This document shows, piece by piece, positions 9,801 to 19,687 of a DNA stretch of 25,000 nucleotides. The notes under the pieces were generated by a model that ran no database searches, was not told the DNA's origin, and saw nothing but the letters and a program-made list of their open reading frames with translations. Where the stretch lies: assembly GCA_012295275.1 (NCBI GenBank), contig CM022677.1, forward strand, positions 26,367,544 to 26,392,543, in the 5' to 3' direction. Positions within the stretch are counted from its first letter, which is position 1. Each line of letters starts with the position of its first letter. Position numbers and translations under genes: made by a program. The stretch is from Chrysomallon squamiferum. Its lineage: Eukaryota > Mollusca > Gastropoda > Neomphalida > Peltospiridae.

Positions 9801-9990
9801 ATGAACTTGAGGCAATGAGGGATGAACTGGACAGAAGACGGGAGGAATGTCTTCACCTGCGCGCGACGCTGGCTGACCGCAGCATCAACGCCCACTCCAT
9901 CGCTAAAGAGTCGTACGGCGGCCACGATGAAATTGTCAACGAAGACGATGAGCTCGTGATGGCTTTCAAGACACAGAAAGATCTCAACAG
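9801..9990 (+). CDS. Myo5: Myosin V medial-tail coiled-coil exon (phase 1-2)
   Basis: The acceptor is CTCCCGCAG and the donor CAG/GTAAGT, the perfect U1 complement. Bases AT complete a Gly/Asp split codon; 62 full codons follow, and AG is left for the next exon. The first part is charged coiled coil (ELEAMRDELDRRREE then CLHLRATLADR); the middle is a linker (SIAKESYGGHDEIVNED); the end is ELVMAFKTQKDLN plus a split Arg/Ser codon. This parallels Myo5a ...SEELDVRKEEVLILRSQL..., then a linker, then IAQAYIGLKETNRLLE, so an Arg followed by LLE-like sequence is expected next. That next exon is not visible in the window. The region links the proximal coiled coil to the distal coiled coil and cargo-binding globular tail. 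GC content is around half, strikingly above the flanks. Confidence 0.93.
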
Positions 9991-10024
9991 GTAAGTGTTG
10001 TTTGCTACCCACAAATCAGCTGGA

Positions 10025-10380
10025 AACATCCCAAAACTGAACATGGCCAAAACAGGAATTTCCTGTTAACAGGACCATTTTGAAAATGGACATCCACAGA
10101 TTTGATATCCTCAAACTGGACCAGTCCAAACTGGATATCCTAAACCTATTCATTACAGAAAATAAACATTTCCAAAATTGGAACTCACCAAAACTTTACA
10201 TTCCAGATCTAGTATTCCAAAAATTAGACATCCCAAAAGTGACCATCCTAAATGGAAACTGAACCAGTCCAAAAATAGACCATTCTGAATCTGGACAGTG
10301 ATAAACAGGCAGTTCAAAAACTAAATATGATGGATATACAGATACTGGACTGTTCCAAAACTGAATCATTTCAATTAATT
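10025..10380. repeat. Decayed ~15-bp minisatellite (TCCAAAACTGGACA-like)
   Basis: Recurring words ATCCTCAAACTGGACCAG, TCCAAACTGGATATCC, CCCAAAACTGAACAT, CCAAAATTGGAAC and CCTAAATGGAAACTG at about 13-16-bp spacing, all diverged. The near-complete decay and a stop-free stretch at 10080-10262 are consequences of the period, not of coding. Confidence 0.75.
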
Positions 10381-10959
10381 TTTTTTTTTTGCACTGATCA
10401 GTTTAGAGATGTTTCTGTCTGTTCAGTTTGAAAAAGCTTTACAAGATAAATGATTAGTTATTATTTTATTAAAAATATTTATGATACTTTGGTTTACTAG
10501 ACAGCTGATAACATCATAACCAAAGTTCAGAGGTAAGTAGAATTTTATTGTTAACAATCTGCCATGTCAGTGATAATGTGGTCCAGCAAATGGGGAACTT
10601 CAGATGCAAGGTAAGTTCATAGAGTTTTCCTGTGAAGCTGTCCTGTGAATGTGCCAGACTTTGAGGCCAACAGAAAAACCTCTGTGCAAGATAAAAATAT
10701 CATAAAGAAAATGCTAAGATAACGCTGGTTTTTGAGATGTCTTGAAGACAAGAACAACAACATAAAAGTGTTTAAAAATGATCAGGAATGAGTCCAGCTT
10801 GAGACCCACTCCAGTCTGAAGAAAAAAAAACAGAAAGTAAATAAATAAATTTTAAAAATGAAACAGAAAACCATGAAACAGTCTTGAAAATAAGAACAAC
10901 AAATGAATGAAAAAAAACTTTTCATGACACCACCATATCAATAATGATTTCAAAAACCA
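10381..10959 (+). other. Intron, unique sequence with two orphan GTAAGT donors
   Basis: AT-rich unique sequence. It holds two strong 5'-splice-site words, CAGAG/GTAAGT at 10533 and CAAG/GTAAGT at 10611, each preceded by a possible acceptor (TTTACTAG ending 10500; ATGTCAG ending 10570). Candidate microexons 10501-10532 and 10571-10610 have no support as myosin coding sequence. Confidence 0.5.
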
Positions 10960-11245
10960 ATATGTTGTGCCTTTGAAATATCCTATCATCATTGTTTCCT
11001 GTTTGTTACAACCTTTGAAAGAAGACCCATCATCATTGATCACAGAAAACAAACATTTGTTAACAGTCTGCCTTTGAAATAGAACACCTATCAAACAGTC
11101 TTGAATTCGTTTGAATGAAAATCTGCCTTCCTGAAAGAAGATCTATCATCATTGTCATACCACGTTTGTTACAGTCTGCCTTTGAAAGAAGACCTATCAT
11201 CATTGTCTGCGAAGACGTTTGTTACAGGCTGCCTTTGAAAATCTC
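10960..11245. repeat. Degenerate ~60-bp tandem repeat
   Basis: Four to five diverged units sharing TGCCTTTGAAAGAAGACC, TATCATCATTG and ACGTTTGTTACAGTCTGCC, with unit lengths from about 55 to 75 bp. The best pair lies at about 11125-11240. The following 11245-11400 repeats TCTTATATCATAT more loosely. Confidence 0.82.
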
Positions 11246-11617
11246 ATACAGTGTGTGCCTATCAAGACTCATATCATAATAAAAGGTGCCTGTTAGTGTC
11301 TTATATCATATGTATGTCTTGAGAAGATATCATATAAATATATATATGTCTGTTAAGGTCTTATATGATACAGGGTTCCTGTCAGGATTTTATATCACAT
11401 GATGCTCAGTACTTCAAGACTTTTTGCTGAGTTGTTTATTTTAAAACAAAAACTTGTTTATCAACATTCTTGTCACACCTGCATCTGAACAGGTGTAAAA
11501 CGTGAGGATTATTTAAAAATACATTAGAACTGTTACCTGGATGTCCTGTCTAGACAGGTTATAAATTTCCTATCAAATTGTTTGGATGGACCAGTAATAA
11601 GCGACCATAATCTCTTA

Positions 11618-12533
11618 CTGTCAAATTGTTAGTTTGTCACAGTATTCTGTCAAACTGTTGAGTTGTCACAGTATCCTGTCAGACTGTTGAGTTGTCACAG
11701 TATCCTGTCAGACTGTTGAGTTGTTACAGTATCCTGTCAAACTGTTGAGTTGTTACAGTATCCTGTCAAACTGTAAGATTGTCCCAGTATCCTGTCAAAC
11801 TGTTGTCACAGTATCCTGACAAATTGTTAGTTTGTCCCAGTATCCTGTCAAACTGTAAGATTGTCCCAGTATCCTGTCAAACTGTTGAGTTGTCACAGTA
11901 TCCTGTCAAATTGTTAGTTTGTCCCAGTATCCTGTCAAATTGTTAGGTTGTCACAGTATCCTGTCAAACTGTTGAGTTGTCACAGTATCCTGTCAAATTG
12001 TTAGGTTGTCACAGTATCCTGTCAAATTGTTGAGTCGTCACAGTATCCTGTCAAATTGTTAGGTTGTCACAGTATCCTGTCAAACTGTTGAGTTGTCACA
12101 GTATCCTGTCAAACTGTTGAGTTGTCACAGTATCCTGTCAGACTGTTGAGTTGTCACAGAATCCTGTCAAACTGTTGAGTTGTCACAGTATCCTGTCAAA
12201 CTGTTGAGTTGTCACAGTATCCTGTCAAATTGTTAGGTTGTCACAGTATCCTGTCAAACTGTTGAGTTGTCACAGTATCCTGTCAAACTGTTGAGTTGTC
12301 ACAGTATCCTGTCAAATTGTTAGGTTGTCACAGTATCCTGTCAAACTGTTGAGTTGTCACAGTATCCTGTCAAACTGTTTGGTGGTCACAATATCCTGTC
12401 AAATTGTTTTGTTGTCATAGTATCCTGCAAAAATGTTTGTTGTCACAATATCCTTTCAACCTGTGTGTTGTTACCTGTGTCTTGTCTATCTGGATGTCAC
12501 AATATCCTGTCTATCTGACTGTCACCGTATCCT
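11618..12533. repeat. 29-bp minisatellite (GTCACAGTATCCTGTCAAAC...)
   Basis: About 31 tandem units of 29 bp: GTCACAGTATCCTGTCAAAC followed by TGTTGAGTT, with variants GTCCCAG, AAATTGTTAGG and CAGACTG. Central units are nearly identical and both ends are degenerate (for example 12410-12533), the usual pattern of an array that expands in its middle. It lies in the large intron after 9990. Confidence 0.97.
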
Positions 12534-12540
12534 TATTCTG

Positions 12541-12740
12541 TCAAGATTATTTTGCTGATAAAATTTAATTATACTGCAAAACCATTAGTAACATTTCACT
12601 TGTTTGCAGTTTTTAATTAACGATACAACAGAATGTGTAACTTTTCAGTAATGATAAACATACAGCACGTAACTACAACATAATAAACAAACAACATTAA
12701 ACAAATAAACAAATAAACAAATAAGTAAGTAAATAAATGA

Positions 12741-12775
<35 letters not shown>

Positions 12776-12950
12776 TAATAATAATAATATTTAAAAATAA
12801 AAATAAATTTCCCTTTATTAACTTTTTATGGTTCTTTTTTATATATATATATATATATATATAAAATAATTTATTTTTATTCTGGCATTGTTTTTCAACT
12901 TATTTATTTTTTATTTATTTTGCTAACTGTTTAACTCTGGTCACATGATG
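12541..12950. repeat. AT-rich block with AAAC/AAAT, (AAT)n and (AT)n tracts
   Basis: Contains an AAAC/AAAT-like tract at about 12697-12740, AAT triplets at 12744-12790 and an AT dinucleotide run at 12841-12863, in otherwise unstructured AT-rich sequence. No gene seen. Confidence 0.9.
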
Positions 12951-13105
12951 CTTTAATTTTACCACAACCTGCCCACCCTGTAAATCACAGTGGTTGAGTC
13001 CAAACACAGACTCAGATTAAAAACATTTTTCAAACTCTCCAAGCTGTTTACACTTTTGCTTGAACCCAGAGAGAGAAAGAGAAAAAAAAAAGCACACAGG
13101 AACTG

Positions 13106-13133
13106 TGACCTCTGACCTCTGACACAGTGACCT
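13106..13133. promoter_or_regulatory. Nuclear-receptor half-site cluster with perfect DR1
   Basis: TGACCT at 13106-13111 and 13113-13118, one base apart, form on the minus strand AGGTCA-G-AGGTCA, a perfect direct repeat with spacing 1 (the RXR/HNF4/COUP-TF class). The 7-bp period continues imperfectly (TGACAC at 13120), and a further perfect TGACCT lies at 13128-13133. The cluster opens a GC-richer, repeat-free island, so an intronic enhancer or promoter is possible. Binding is inference from the motif only. Confidence 0.4.
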
Positions 13134-13500
13134 GTCAAGCTGGAATGTTTTACAGATTCCTTGAGTGTTCATTCTTACCTGAGACTGTTCACCTGCCCAG
13201 TCATGCTTCAGCTGGTCTGTGACCGAACTGCAAGCCGTGAACGGAGGTTATCTGACATCTTGTCATTCGGCCGATGTGCAAGTTTGGCTGGATTCTTTTT
13301 ACTGAAGAAGAAAACAGTTCAGGGCGTGTCCTGCCCCACAAAGTGGAGGTTTCCCTGAAAAAAAAATCCTGTTTGTGTTGTGTTGTGTTGCGGTAGTTGA
13401 AGTTCATCCTGGTTGTGTCGCTGTGTGTTTTTTTTTTTATAAATAGCAAACGTCAAGCTGGACGGATTTGTTTTTCATTTCCAGTTGGTTGGAGGTTGTA
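13134..13500. other. GC-richer unique island, function unknown
   Basis: Unlike its surroundings, this stretch has balanced composition and no tandem repeat until a TGTTGTG tract at 13373-13391. Both strands carry 65-82-codon open frames (13161-13358 plus, 13201-13449 minus). The plus frame lacks an ATG start at its 5' end and neither resembles a family I know. A TATAAATAG word lies at 13438-13446. It could be an exon of an unknown transcript, a transposon relic or a regulatory island. Confidence 0.4.
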
Positions 13501-13998
13501 ACCAGACTTTACAGTCAGTATTTATCTTCATAATTCTTAGTCTTATTTACTCTTATATAAATAGATTTGTGTTGAACTGAATAACAACAACATAAGTGTA
13601 AAACACACTGCCTTGTTGTCAACTGAGTTGTAATTATAGCTAACAGTATATAAATAGATAAATATATATATATATATGTAATGCTCTTACTGTGTTTACA
13701 GTCTGCAGTGTATTGCACAAACTGCAGACAGCAGTAGTTAAACAGATAAATATGCATATAATACTCTTATTGTGTTTACAGTATAATCTTGTTTAGACAA
13801 CAAGTTATCAGCTTTACATTCAAGTTGCTGTAAAGAATATGCTTCTTAAATCATGTCAGAGTATTTATATCAGTATTTCATTTCCCTTCTTTTATATTTT
13901 CTTCTTAATGTTTAAGTATTTCTCTCCGTACAAGATATGTTCATACTGCATGTAAGTTTTGTTATTTAGTTGATGTATAATATAGTAATCTAATTGTT

Positions 13999-14002
<4 letters not shown>
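13501..14002 (+). other. AT-rich intronic or intergenic stretch
   Basis: No coding signal. TATAT runs occur near 13660-13680, and a loose repeat of AAACAGATAAATAT...ATGCTCTTA / ATACTCTTATTGTGTTTACAG around 13660-13790 suggests a short local duplication. Confidence 0.6.
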
Positions 14003-14046
<44 letters not shown>

Positions 14047-14175
14047 TGTGTGTAGTTGGTGCAGTTAGTTTGTAGTAGTATAAAGTCACTGTATAATATA
14101 TTAATCTCTGTTTTTCTCTTCTGTGTGTGTGTGTGTGTGTGTGTGTGTTTGTGTCTGTGTGTGTGTGTGTGTGTG
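14003..14175. repeat. Two (TG)n microsatellites within a ~117-bp tandem duplication
   Basis: TG tracts at 14003-14054 and 14122-14175. Their left flanks match (TGTATAATATAGTAATCT at about 13975 and TGTATAATATATTAATCT at about 14091), so the TG tract and its flank were duplicated together. Confidence 0.9.
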
Positions 14176-15206
14176 GTGCATGCTTGTGCCTGTCTGTTTT
14201 GTGTTAGTGCAAAGTTTTCAGTACGTGTGACTGATTTGTTCTGTGTTTAACATGTCAGAGTAGATTTAGTGATATTTGTAAATCTGTGTAGCACTTGTAC
14301 TAATCTGTGTTCAGTATGCATCTGTCACAGTCTGTCAACATATTTCACAGTGTTACTGTAATGTGACAACAGCAGAAACTGTTACACACTGAATTTCTTA
14401 ATACACGTTTTTACTGTTTCTCTCATGTATGTGTTCTCTACAACCTTATCTTCAGTTATTTGTTTTTTCTGATTGATCCTACTAGACTACATATCTGACT
14501 TCTCTGGTCTAAGTGGATGTCAGTGTCAAACACCAGTAGATGATAATATATGAATCATCCTGTAGAGATCATTATTATCTCAGTGTTATAGTGTTTTATG
14601 ATATACTGTGTTGATCTTGAGTATATTTTCTACAAAGGGGTTTGTCTGTGGTAAACAAGGAGAATACAGAGTGGCATAGACTCAGTGTGTGTGATTTTGG
14701 TGTTAGTGTTCAGTCACTGATGAATACTGATGTTGTAGGTTTATATCTGACCCCATATCAGTCTAGAAACTACAGAGCTCTATGTTTTTAATCTACAATT
14801 TGTGTCAGACAGTTTATAACAATCAGAAAGCAAATATAAGTTATCTAATTTAGACTTCAGTTATATTATCTGCCATATGTTTCTGTCTGTTCAGATCATA
14901 ATATAAGTCATGTAATTTTGTTTTTGTTCCTTCAGAATTATTAATTTTAGGCATTTTATTTGTTGTATATTTCTGTCTACAGCAACTACCACTGTGGCAA
15001 GTTTAATATCATGGGCAGCACAACCACAACTTAGGATAAAGTTAAATTCTGTAAACTAATCTGCCTGTCTTTAACTCACTGTACACTGAAATTATTTAAA
15101 TCTTCTGGAACTATTGATCTAAACTGTTTTAAATCACTGAACTATATTTTTATATTTACTACCATTATTACCATTTTCATCTTCATCATCACCATCATCA
15201 CTTCTG
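14176..15206 (+). other. About 1 kb without a supported gene
   Basis: Moderately AT-rich unique sequence. Good acceptor-like words exist, such as TTTCTGTCTACAG ending at 14982, but I found no exon with coding-like codon use. No RNA gene or repeat array is visible. Confidence 0.6.
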
Positions 15207-15207
15207 T

Positions 15208-15263
<56 letters not shown>

Positions 15264-15266
15264 TTA
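15207..15266. repeat. (ACT)n microsatellite
   Basis: About 18 ACT triplets with preceding ATC/ACC triplet relics from about 15160. Confidence 0.96.
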
Positions 15267-15971
15267 CTGTTATGCTGGTCTGTACTATATTGTGTTATAT
15301 TAAATCTTTAAGTTTCTAATCATGTTATGTAACTCAGTAATACTCAGTAATATCATTATAATTCATATATCATTACTTCAATATCTACCCACCCACAACA
15401 GATGTTCATCCACATACAAATCAAACATGAACATCACCATATATATATACATCATTTATTATATTTACTCATTATAATCTACCTTAGCTGACAAAAGTAC
15501 AACACTGTAGGTTCTAGACTTGTACAAGTTTGCAATCTCATCTGAAAATTATAATCTAGAAATTTTATATATAATCTGTATATATATGTCATGTATTTCA
15601 TGTGTGAAATGAAATCATGTTCTCATAATGCCACTTATTTAAAATGTTGTAAACATTTGTTCCAATCCAGTATGTCTGTAACATATAGTATATTTATAAT
15701 ACATCTATACTACATACCAGAGTTATAGCGCTATTATATTATTATTATATAACAGATGCAAGTTACCATACCATATTATACCATGCTATGTTTGGTGTTA
15801 ATGTATATGGATATATGTATGTATGTATGTATGGGTAGGTGTGTGTTTGTGTGTGTGTTTTCCTTAGCAGTTTTCAGTATACACTACTGTATGATTTTCT
15901 ATACTGTTTTGTGTTCTGTTCTGTTTGTATTCTCTGGTTTAACAGTTTTTAATTATTTTAAATATTGAAGA
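15267..15971 (+). other. AT-rich stretch, no gene seen
   Basis: Unique AT-rich sequence with small ATAC/TATG/ATGT runs (for example 15813-15832). No exon, RNA gene or element recognised. Confidence 0.6.
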
Positions 15972-16070
15972 CATTTACTTCCAAGTTTACTCTGAAATTT
16001 TAGTCATTTACTTCCAAGTTTACTCTGAAATGTTAGTCATTTACTTCCAAGTTTACTCTGAAATGTTAGT
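15972..16070. repeat. 33-bp direct repeat, three copies
   Basis: CATTTACTTCCAAGTTTACT followed by CTGAAATGTTAGT begins at 15972, 16005 and 16038, exactly 33 bp apart, with a single substitution in the first copy. Near-identity indicates a recent triplication. Confidence 0.96.
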
Positions 16071-16350
16071 ACTGACAACAGCTGAATCTGGACTTTTATT
16101 ATCTGCAGCTAGACATCTTTCATAGACACCAAACACATTCAGCTAAATGATTATATGTATTTAGGAAAAATAATAATATTTATTTAGTTAAATAAATAAA
16201 TAATAACAGTAACAACAGCATTTACATTGACAATCATCATCATCAACATCATCGTCATCAGCCAGACAAGTTTACAGTTATTGTAACTAATCCTGAACAA
16301 ACTTTACACTGCTGCTGTTAATTTAGAAATATGTTTGATAAGTCTGCGAG

Positions 16351-16783
16351 CTGGTAGTGTTTTAACCCCTGGTAGTGTTTTAACCCTGGTAGTGTTTTAA
16401 CTCTGGTAGTGTTTTAACCCTGGTAGTGTTTTAACCCTGGTAGTGTTTTAACACTGGTAGTGTTTTAACCCCTGGTAGTGTTCTAACCCCTGGTAGTGTT
16501 CTAACCCCTGGTAGTGTTTTAACCCCTGGTAGTGTTCTAACCCCTGGTAGTGTTTTAACCCCTGGTAGTGTTTTAACCCCTGGTAGTGTTTTAACTCCTG
16601 GTAGTGTTTTAACCCCTGGTAGTGTTCTAACCCCTGGTAGTGTTTTAACCCCTGGTAGTGTTCTAACCCCTGGTAGTGTTTTAACCCCTGGTAGTGTTTT
16701 AACCCCTGGTAGTGTTTTAACCCCTGGTAGTGTTTTAACCAACCTCTGGTAGTGTTTTAACCCCTGGTAGTGTTTTAACCCCA
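16351..16783. repeat. 18-bp minisatellite (GGTAGTGTTTTAACCCCT)
   Basis: About 24 units of GGTAGTGTTTTAACCCCT, with T/C alternation in TGTT(T/C)TAAC. The first five or so units (to about 16455) are 17 bp because one C is missing; later units are mostly 18 bp. Because 18 is a multiple of three, the minus strand is open and reads as a (K/R)TLPGV hexapeptide repeat through 16453-16740. The 17-bp units and a 21-bp unit near 16740 break the frame, which argues against coding. Confidence 0.97.
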
Positions 16784-17593
16784 GACATTCAGATGTAGCT
16801 GTAGATACTGGGTGCCAGAGTAAACTGAACAAACCTGTGTTTGTTTTAAACAATTCAGAAAGTAAATATTTTCTCAGACAAACACACCTAGAAGGTTATG
16901 TTGTCCTAAGACATTTCTGTCATGTGCTGACTTACAGTAAAGCTCGGATATTTAACTTTTTAAACCAAACTGTTCCTTTTAATGTTTATTTTGAAACATG
17001 TATACTTTGAAGAACTTTAAAAAGTAAAAAAAACCAAAAAATTCTGTGTTTGCTGATTATTCTAATTTTCTTCCTGTTTCTAATTTTTGTTTATTTTTGA
17101 TTTAGTTGCTGTTGTTTTTGTTGTTGTCAGTCTTTTCTGTATTTGTTGAGTTGACATTTTCTTCTTTTTCTTTTTTTAGTTCTTTTTTTAATCATTTATT
17201 TCTTATTTTATTTTTCATTATTAACTGTTATAATTTAGTATTAATGCTGTTTATTATAATTGTGATTGTTGTTACTTATTTACTTATTACTTTTGTTATA
17301 TTTATTTATTTATTTTTATTTTCCATATAAGCAAAGTAATATAATATGCACATATATATATATATTTTTTTTTAAATATTCTGAAAATAATAAAAAGAAA
17401 GAAAAAAGTAATACAGGTTAAAAAAGAATTTCATGGGTCTTTCAGGGGTTTTTTTCTGTGACATTTCAGTGTAAGAAGTATTTAACTATATATTTACAGC
17501 TGACATGTTTTTTCACATTGGTTTAAAGAAGGTAAATATTTTACAAGTTTCCTAGGATACAGACTTGAGAAAACATTTCTTTGTCTCTTCGTG

Positions 17594-17626
<33 letters not shown>

Positions 17627-17888
17627 AATATGTGAGTTACATAGAACTTGTTTTAAAGCAGTTCTTCCTGGAGTTGAATTATTAAATGATTATATAATGT
17701 ATCCGAATATTTATTTCTTTAATTGTGGTAACAGTAAAATTATTTTATTTTCAATAAGTTTATACATCTATATAAACTGTTCTAACACACTCGTACACAC
17801 ATTAAAAAACACATTACACACAAATAAGCATACAGGCCTACATACAGACATACATACAACCATTGTTCAAAACACATGTTCTCACAGT

Positions 17889-17889
<1 letters not shown>
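16784..17889 (+). other. AT-rich stretch with poly(T), no gene seen
   Basis: Unique AT-rich sequence with T-rich patches (17100-17330), a run of about 24 T at 17599-17622 and loose ACACATAC-like words before the CA array. The poly(T) could be the reverse-strand tail of a retroposed copy, but no body of such an element is recognisable. Confidence 0.6.
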
Positions 17890-17950
<61 letters not shown>

Positions 17951-18062
17951 CACACACTCACACACACACTCACACTAATAATACACACACATAACACATG
18001 TCACACACACACACACACACACACTCACACACACACACAGTCACACACACACAGTCACACAA
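17890..18062. repeat. (CA)n microsatellite with TCAC/GTCA interruptions
   Basis: About 170 bp of CA dinucleotides; the first 50 bp are pure and the rest are broken by CTCA, GTCACA and TAATAATA. A shorter CA tract follows at 18141-18162. Confidence 0.96.
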
Positions 18063-18118
18063 AATATCTGCTTTTTAACTACTAGTAAATTGACAAGGAA
18101 CGTTGAACTTTCCCACAC

Positions 18119-18401
18119 AAAGATGGAGTGAACATTAATTTACACACACACACACACACACATTTTCATCATATGATGTGCTTGTCAGATTGTGTGTATA
18201 AGAGTGTGTTTTTTAACTTCTGTTACTGCATTGAGTCATCATCAACATCATCATCTTCAAAGATGGAGGAACATTAATTTATTTTATTTTCATCATGGTT
18301 GAAATTGTTGTTATTATTGTATTATTATTATTATTTTATTATAATTATTGTACAGTCATCATCAACATCATCATCTTCAACATTATTATTACTGTTGGTT
18401 A

Positions 18402-18445
<44 letters not shown>

Positions 18446-18526
18446 CTTCAACACACAGTATGTATACCATTATTATTACTATTATTTTTTTTATTGATAT
18501 TATTATTATTATTATTATTAGTAGTA

Positions 18527-18561
<35 letters not shown>

Positions 18562-18690
18562 ATTCAACACAGTATGTTATATTATTAAAAACTATTATTA
18601 TTATTTTTATTTAATATTATTTTTATTATTATTGTTATTATTATTATTATTATACTTATTATACTTGAACACACAGTATCTGTGACACTG
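18119..18690. repeat. Nested local duplications with (ATT)n tracts
   Basis: CAAAGATGGAG(TG)GAACATTAATTTA occurs at 18119 and 18258. AGTCATCATCAACATCATCATCTTCAA occurs at about 18234 and 18354. TTCAACACACAGTATGT-like words occur at about 18447, 18562 and 18665, each following an ATT tract. The block therefore arose by several overlapping duplications of about 100-140 bp. The long Ile/Leu/Tyr open frames here are triplet artefacts. Confidence 0.88.
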
Positions 18691-19091
18691 GTACAATAAA
18701 CTGCACACTCAGTGTATGTAGGTCAAAAACAAACTTGATAACCGTGCCAGCACTTACAACAATACACAAGTCACTTGATTCTTCTCATGTTACTTCCCTT
18801 TACCAGACATGTGATGTCTCTAGTCAAACACCCACCCCCTTTTCTGCTGAAATATCACTTATTTCCTTCATGTAGCAGTAGTAGTAGCTGATGTTTGATT
18901 CTTCACTGTGGATGTTGTCAGCATTGTGGTTTTCTTTGGTATTGTATTTGAATTGATTTGGTTATAGAAATAGTAACAGATTTTTGTCGTTTTATAGTTA
19001 TTGTTGTGACTGTTGCTGATAGGTATTATTATTTGCTGTCATCATCATCATCATCACTGTCATCATAGTCATGATTATATTTGTTGTTGCT

Positions 19092-19092
<1 letters not shown>
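18691..19092 (+). other. Unique stretch, no gene seen
   Basis: About 400 bp with fairly balanced composition at 18710-18870. No coding frame, RNA gene or element recognised; small ATC and GTT triplet patches near 19010-19090. Confidence 0.55.
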
Positions 19093-19136
<44 letters not shown>

Positions 19137-19175
19137 TTTAATATAATCTCTACATTGTTGTTGTTGCTCTGTTGC

Positions 19176-19216
<41 letters not shown>
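19093..19216. repeat. Paired (ATT)n tracts, each preceded by TTGTTGTTGCT
   Basis: ATT tracts at 19093-19140 and 19176-19216, each preceded by TTGTTGTTGCTxTxTT, show a roughly 76-bp block duplication. Confidence 0.93.
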
Positions 19217-19360
19217 GTATGTACTACCATCATTATCAGCATCATTATTATTCCTAATAAGTGTTTTCTTTTTACAGAATTTTTGATTTTATTAATTTCT
19301 TTTCCTTTTTCAAATTATAATAGATATTATAGATATCTTTTATTTTCAATATTTTTATAT

Positions 19361-19379
19361 TATTTTATTTTATTTTATT

Positions 19380-19446
<67 letters not shown>

Positions 19447-19449
19447 TTT
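19361..19449. repeat. (TTTA)n microsatellite
   Basis: About 16 TTTA units preceded by TTTTA pentamers from 19361. Confidence 0.97.
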
Positions 19450-19654
19450 GTGAAAATGTTCTTTCTCTCTTTGTAAGTGGTGTAAAATAAATAAATTAAA
19501 AAAGCACATAGGTCACTTGAATATACTATCTGTGTAATCAATACCCAATTAATTTAAAACATCTGTTAATGTAATTAAGTCTCTCCTTCAGTTTTAATTA
19601 TCAGAATGTAAGTATCAAAATATCAAATCACCAAAACTTAACACTATATGCAAA

Positions 19655-19687
<33 letters not shown>

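Noticed and set aside
10080-10262. 60-codon open frame with recurring DI-KLD-like motifs
   Set aside because: It is a decayed 15-bp tandem repeat, whose period is a multiple of three, so stops are avoided by periodicity. It has no splice signals and no known similarity.
13161-13358. 65-codon plus-strand open frame as a gene
   Set aside because: There is no ATG at the start of the frame and no recognised domain, and an equally long antisense frame overlaps it. The region is kept only as an unexplained island.
16351-16783. Interstitial telomere-like repeat (TTTTAACCCC words)
   Set aside because: The period is 18 bp with a GGTAGTG part in every unit, so it is not a telomeric motif.
16431-16853. 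140-codon minus-strand open frame of (K/R)TLPGV repeats as a real repeat protein
   Set aside because: It is produced by an 18-bp non-coding minisatellite. 17-bp units break the frame at one end, and there are no splice or promoter signals.
17599-17622. Poly(T) as the tail of a retroposed gene or SINE
   Set aside because: No retroposed body, target-site duplication, or tRNA-like A/B boxes could be found next to it.
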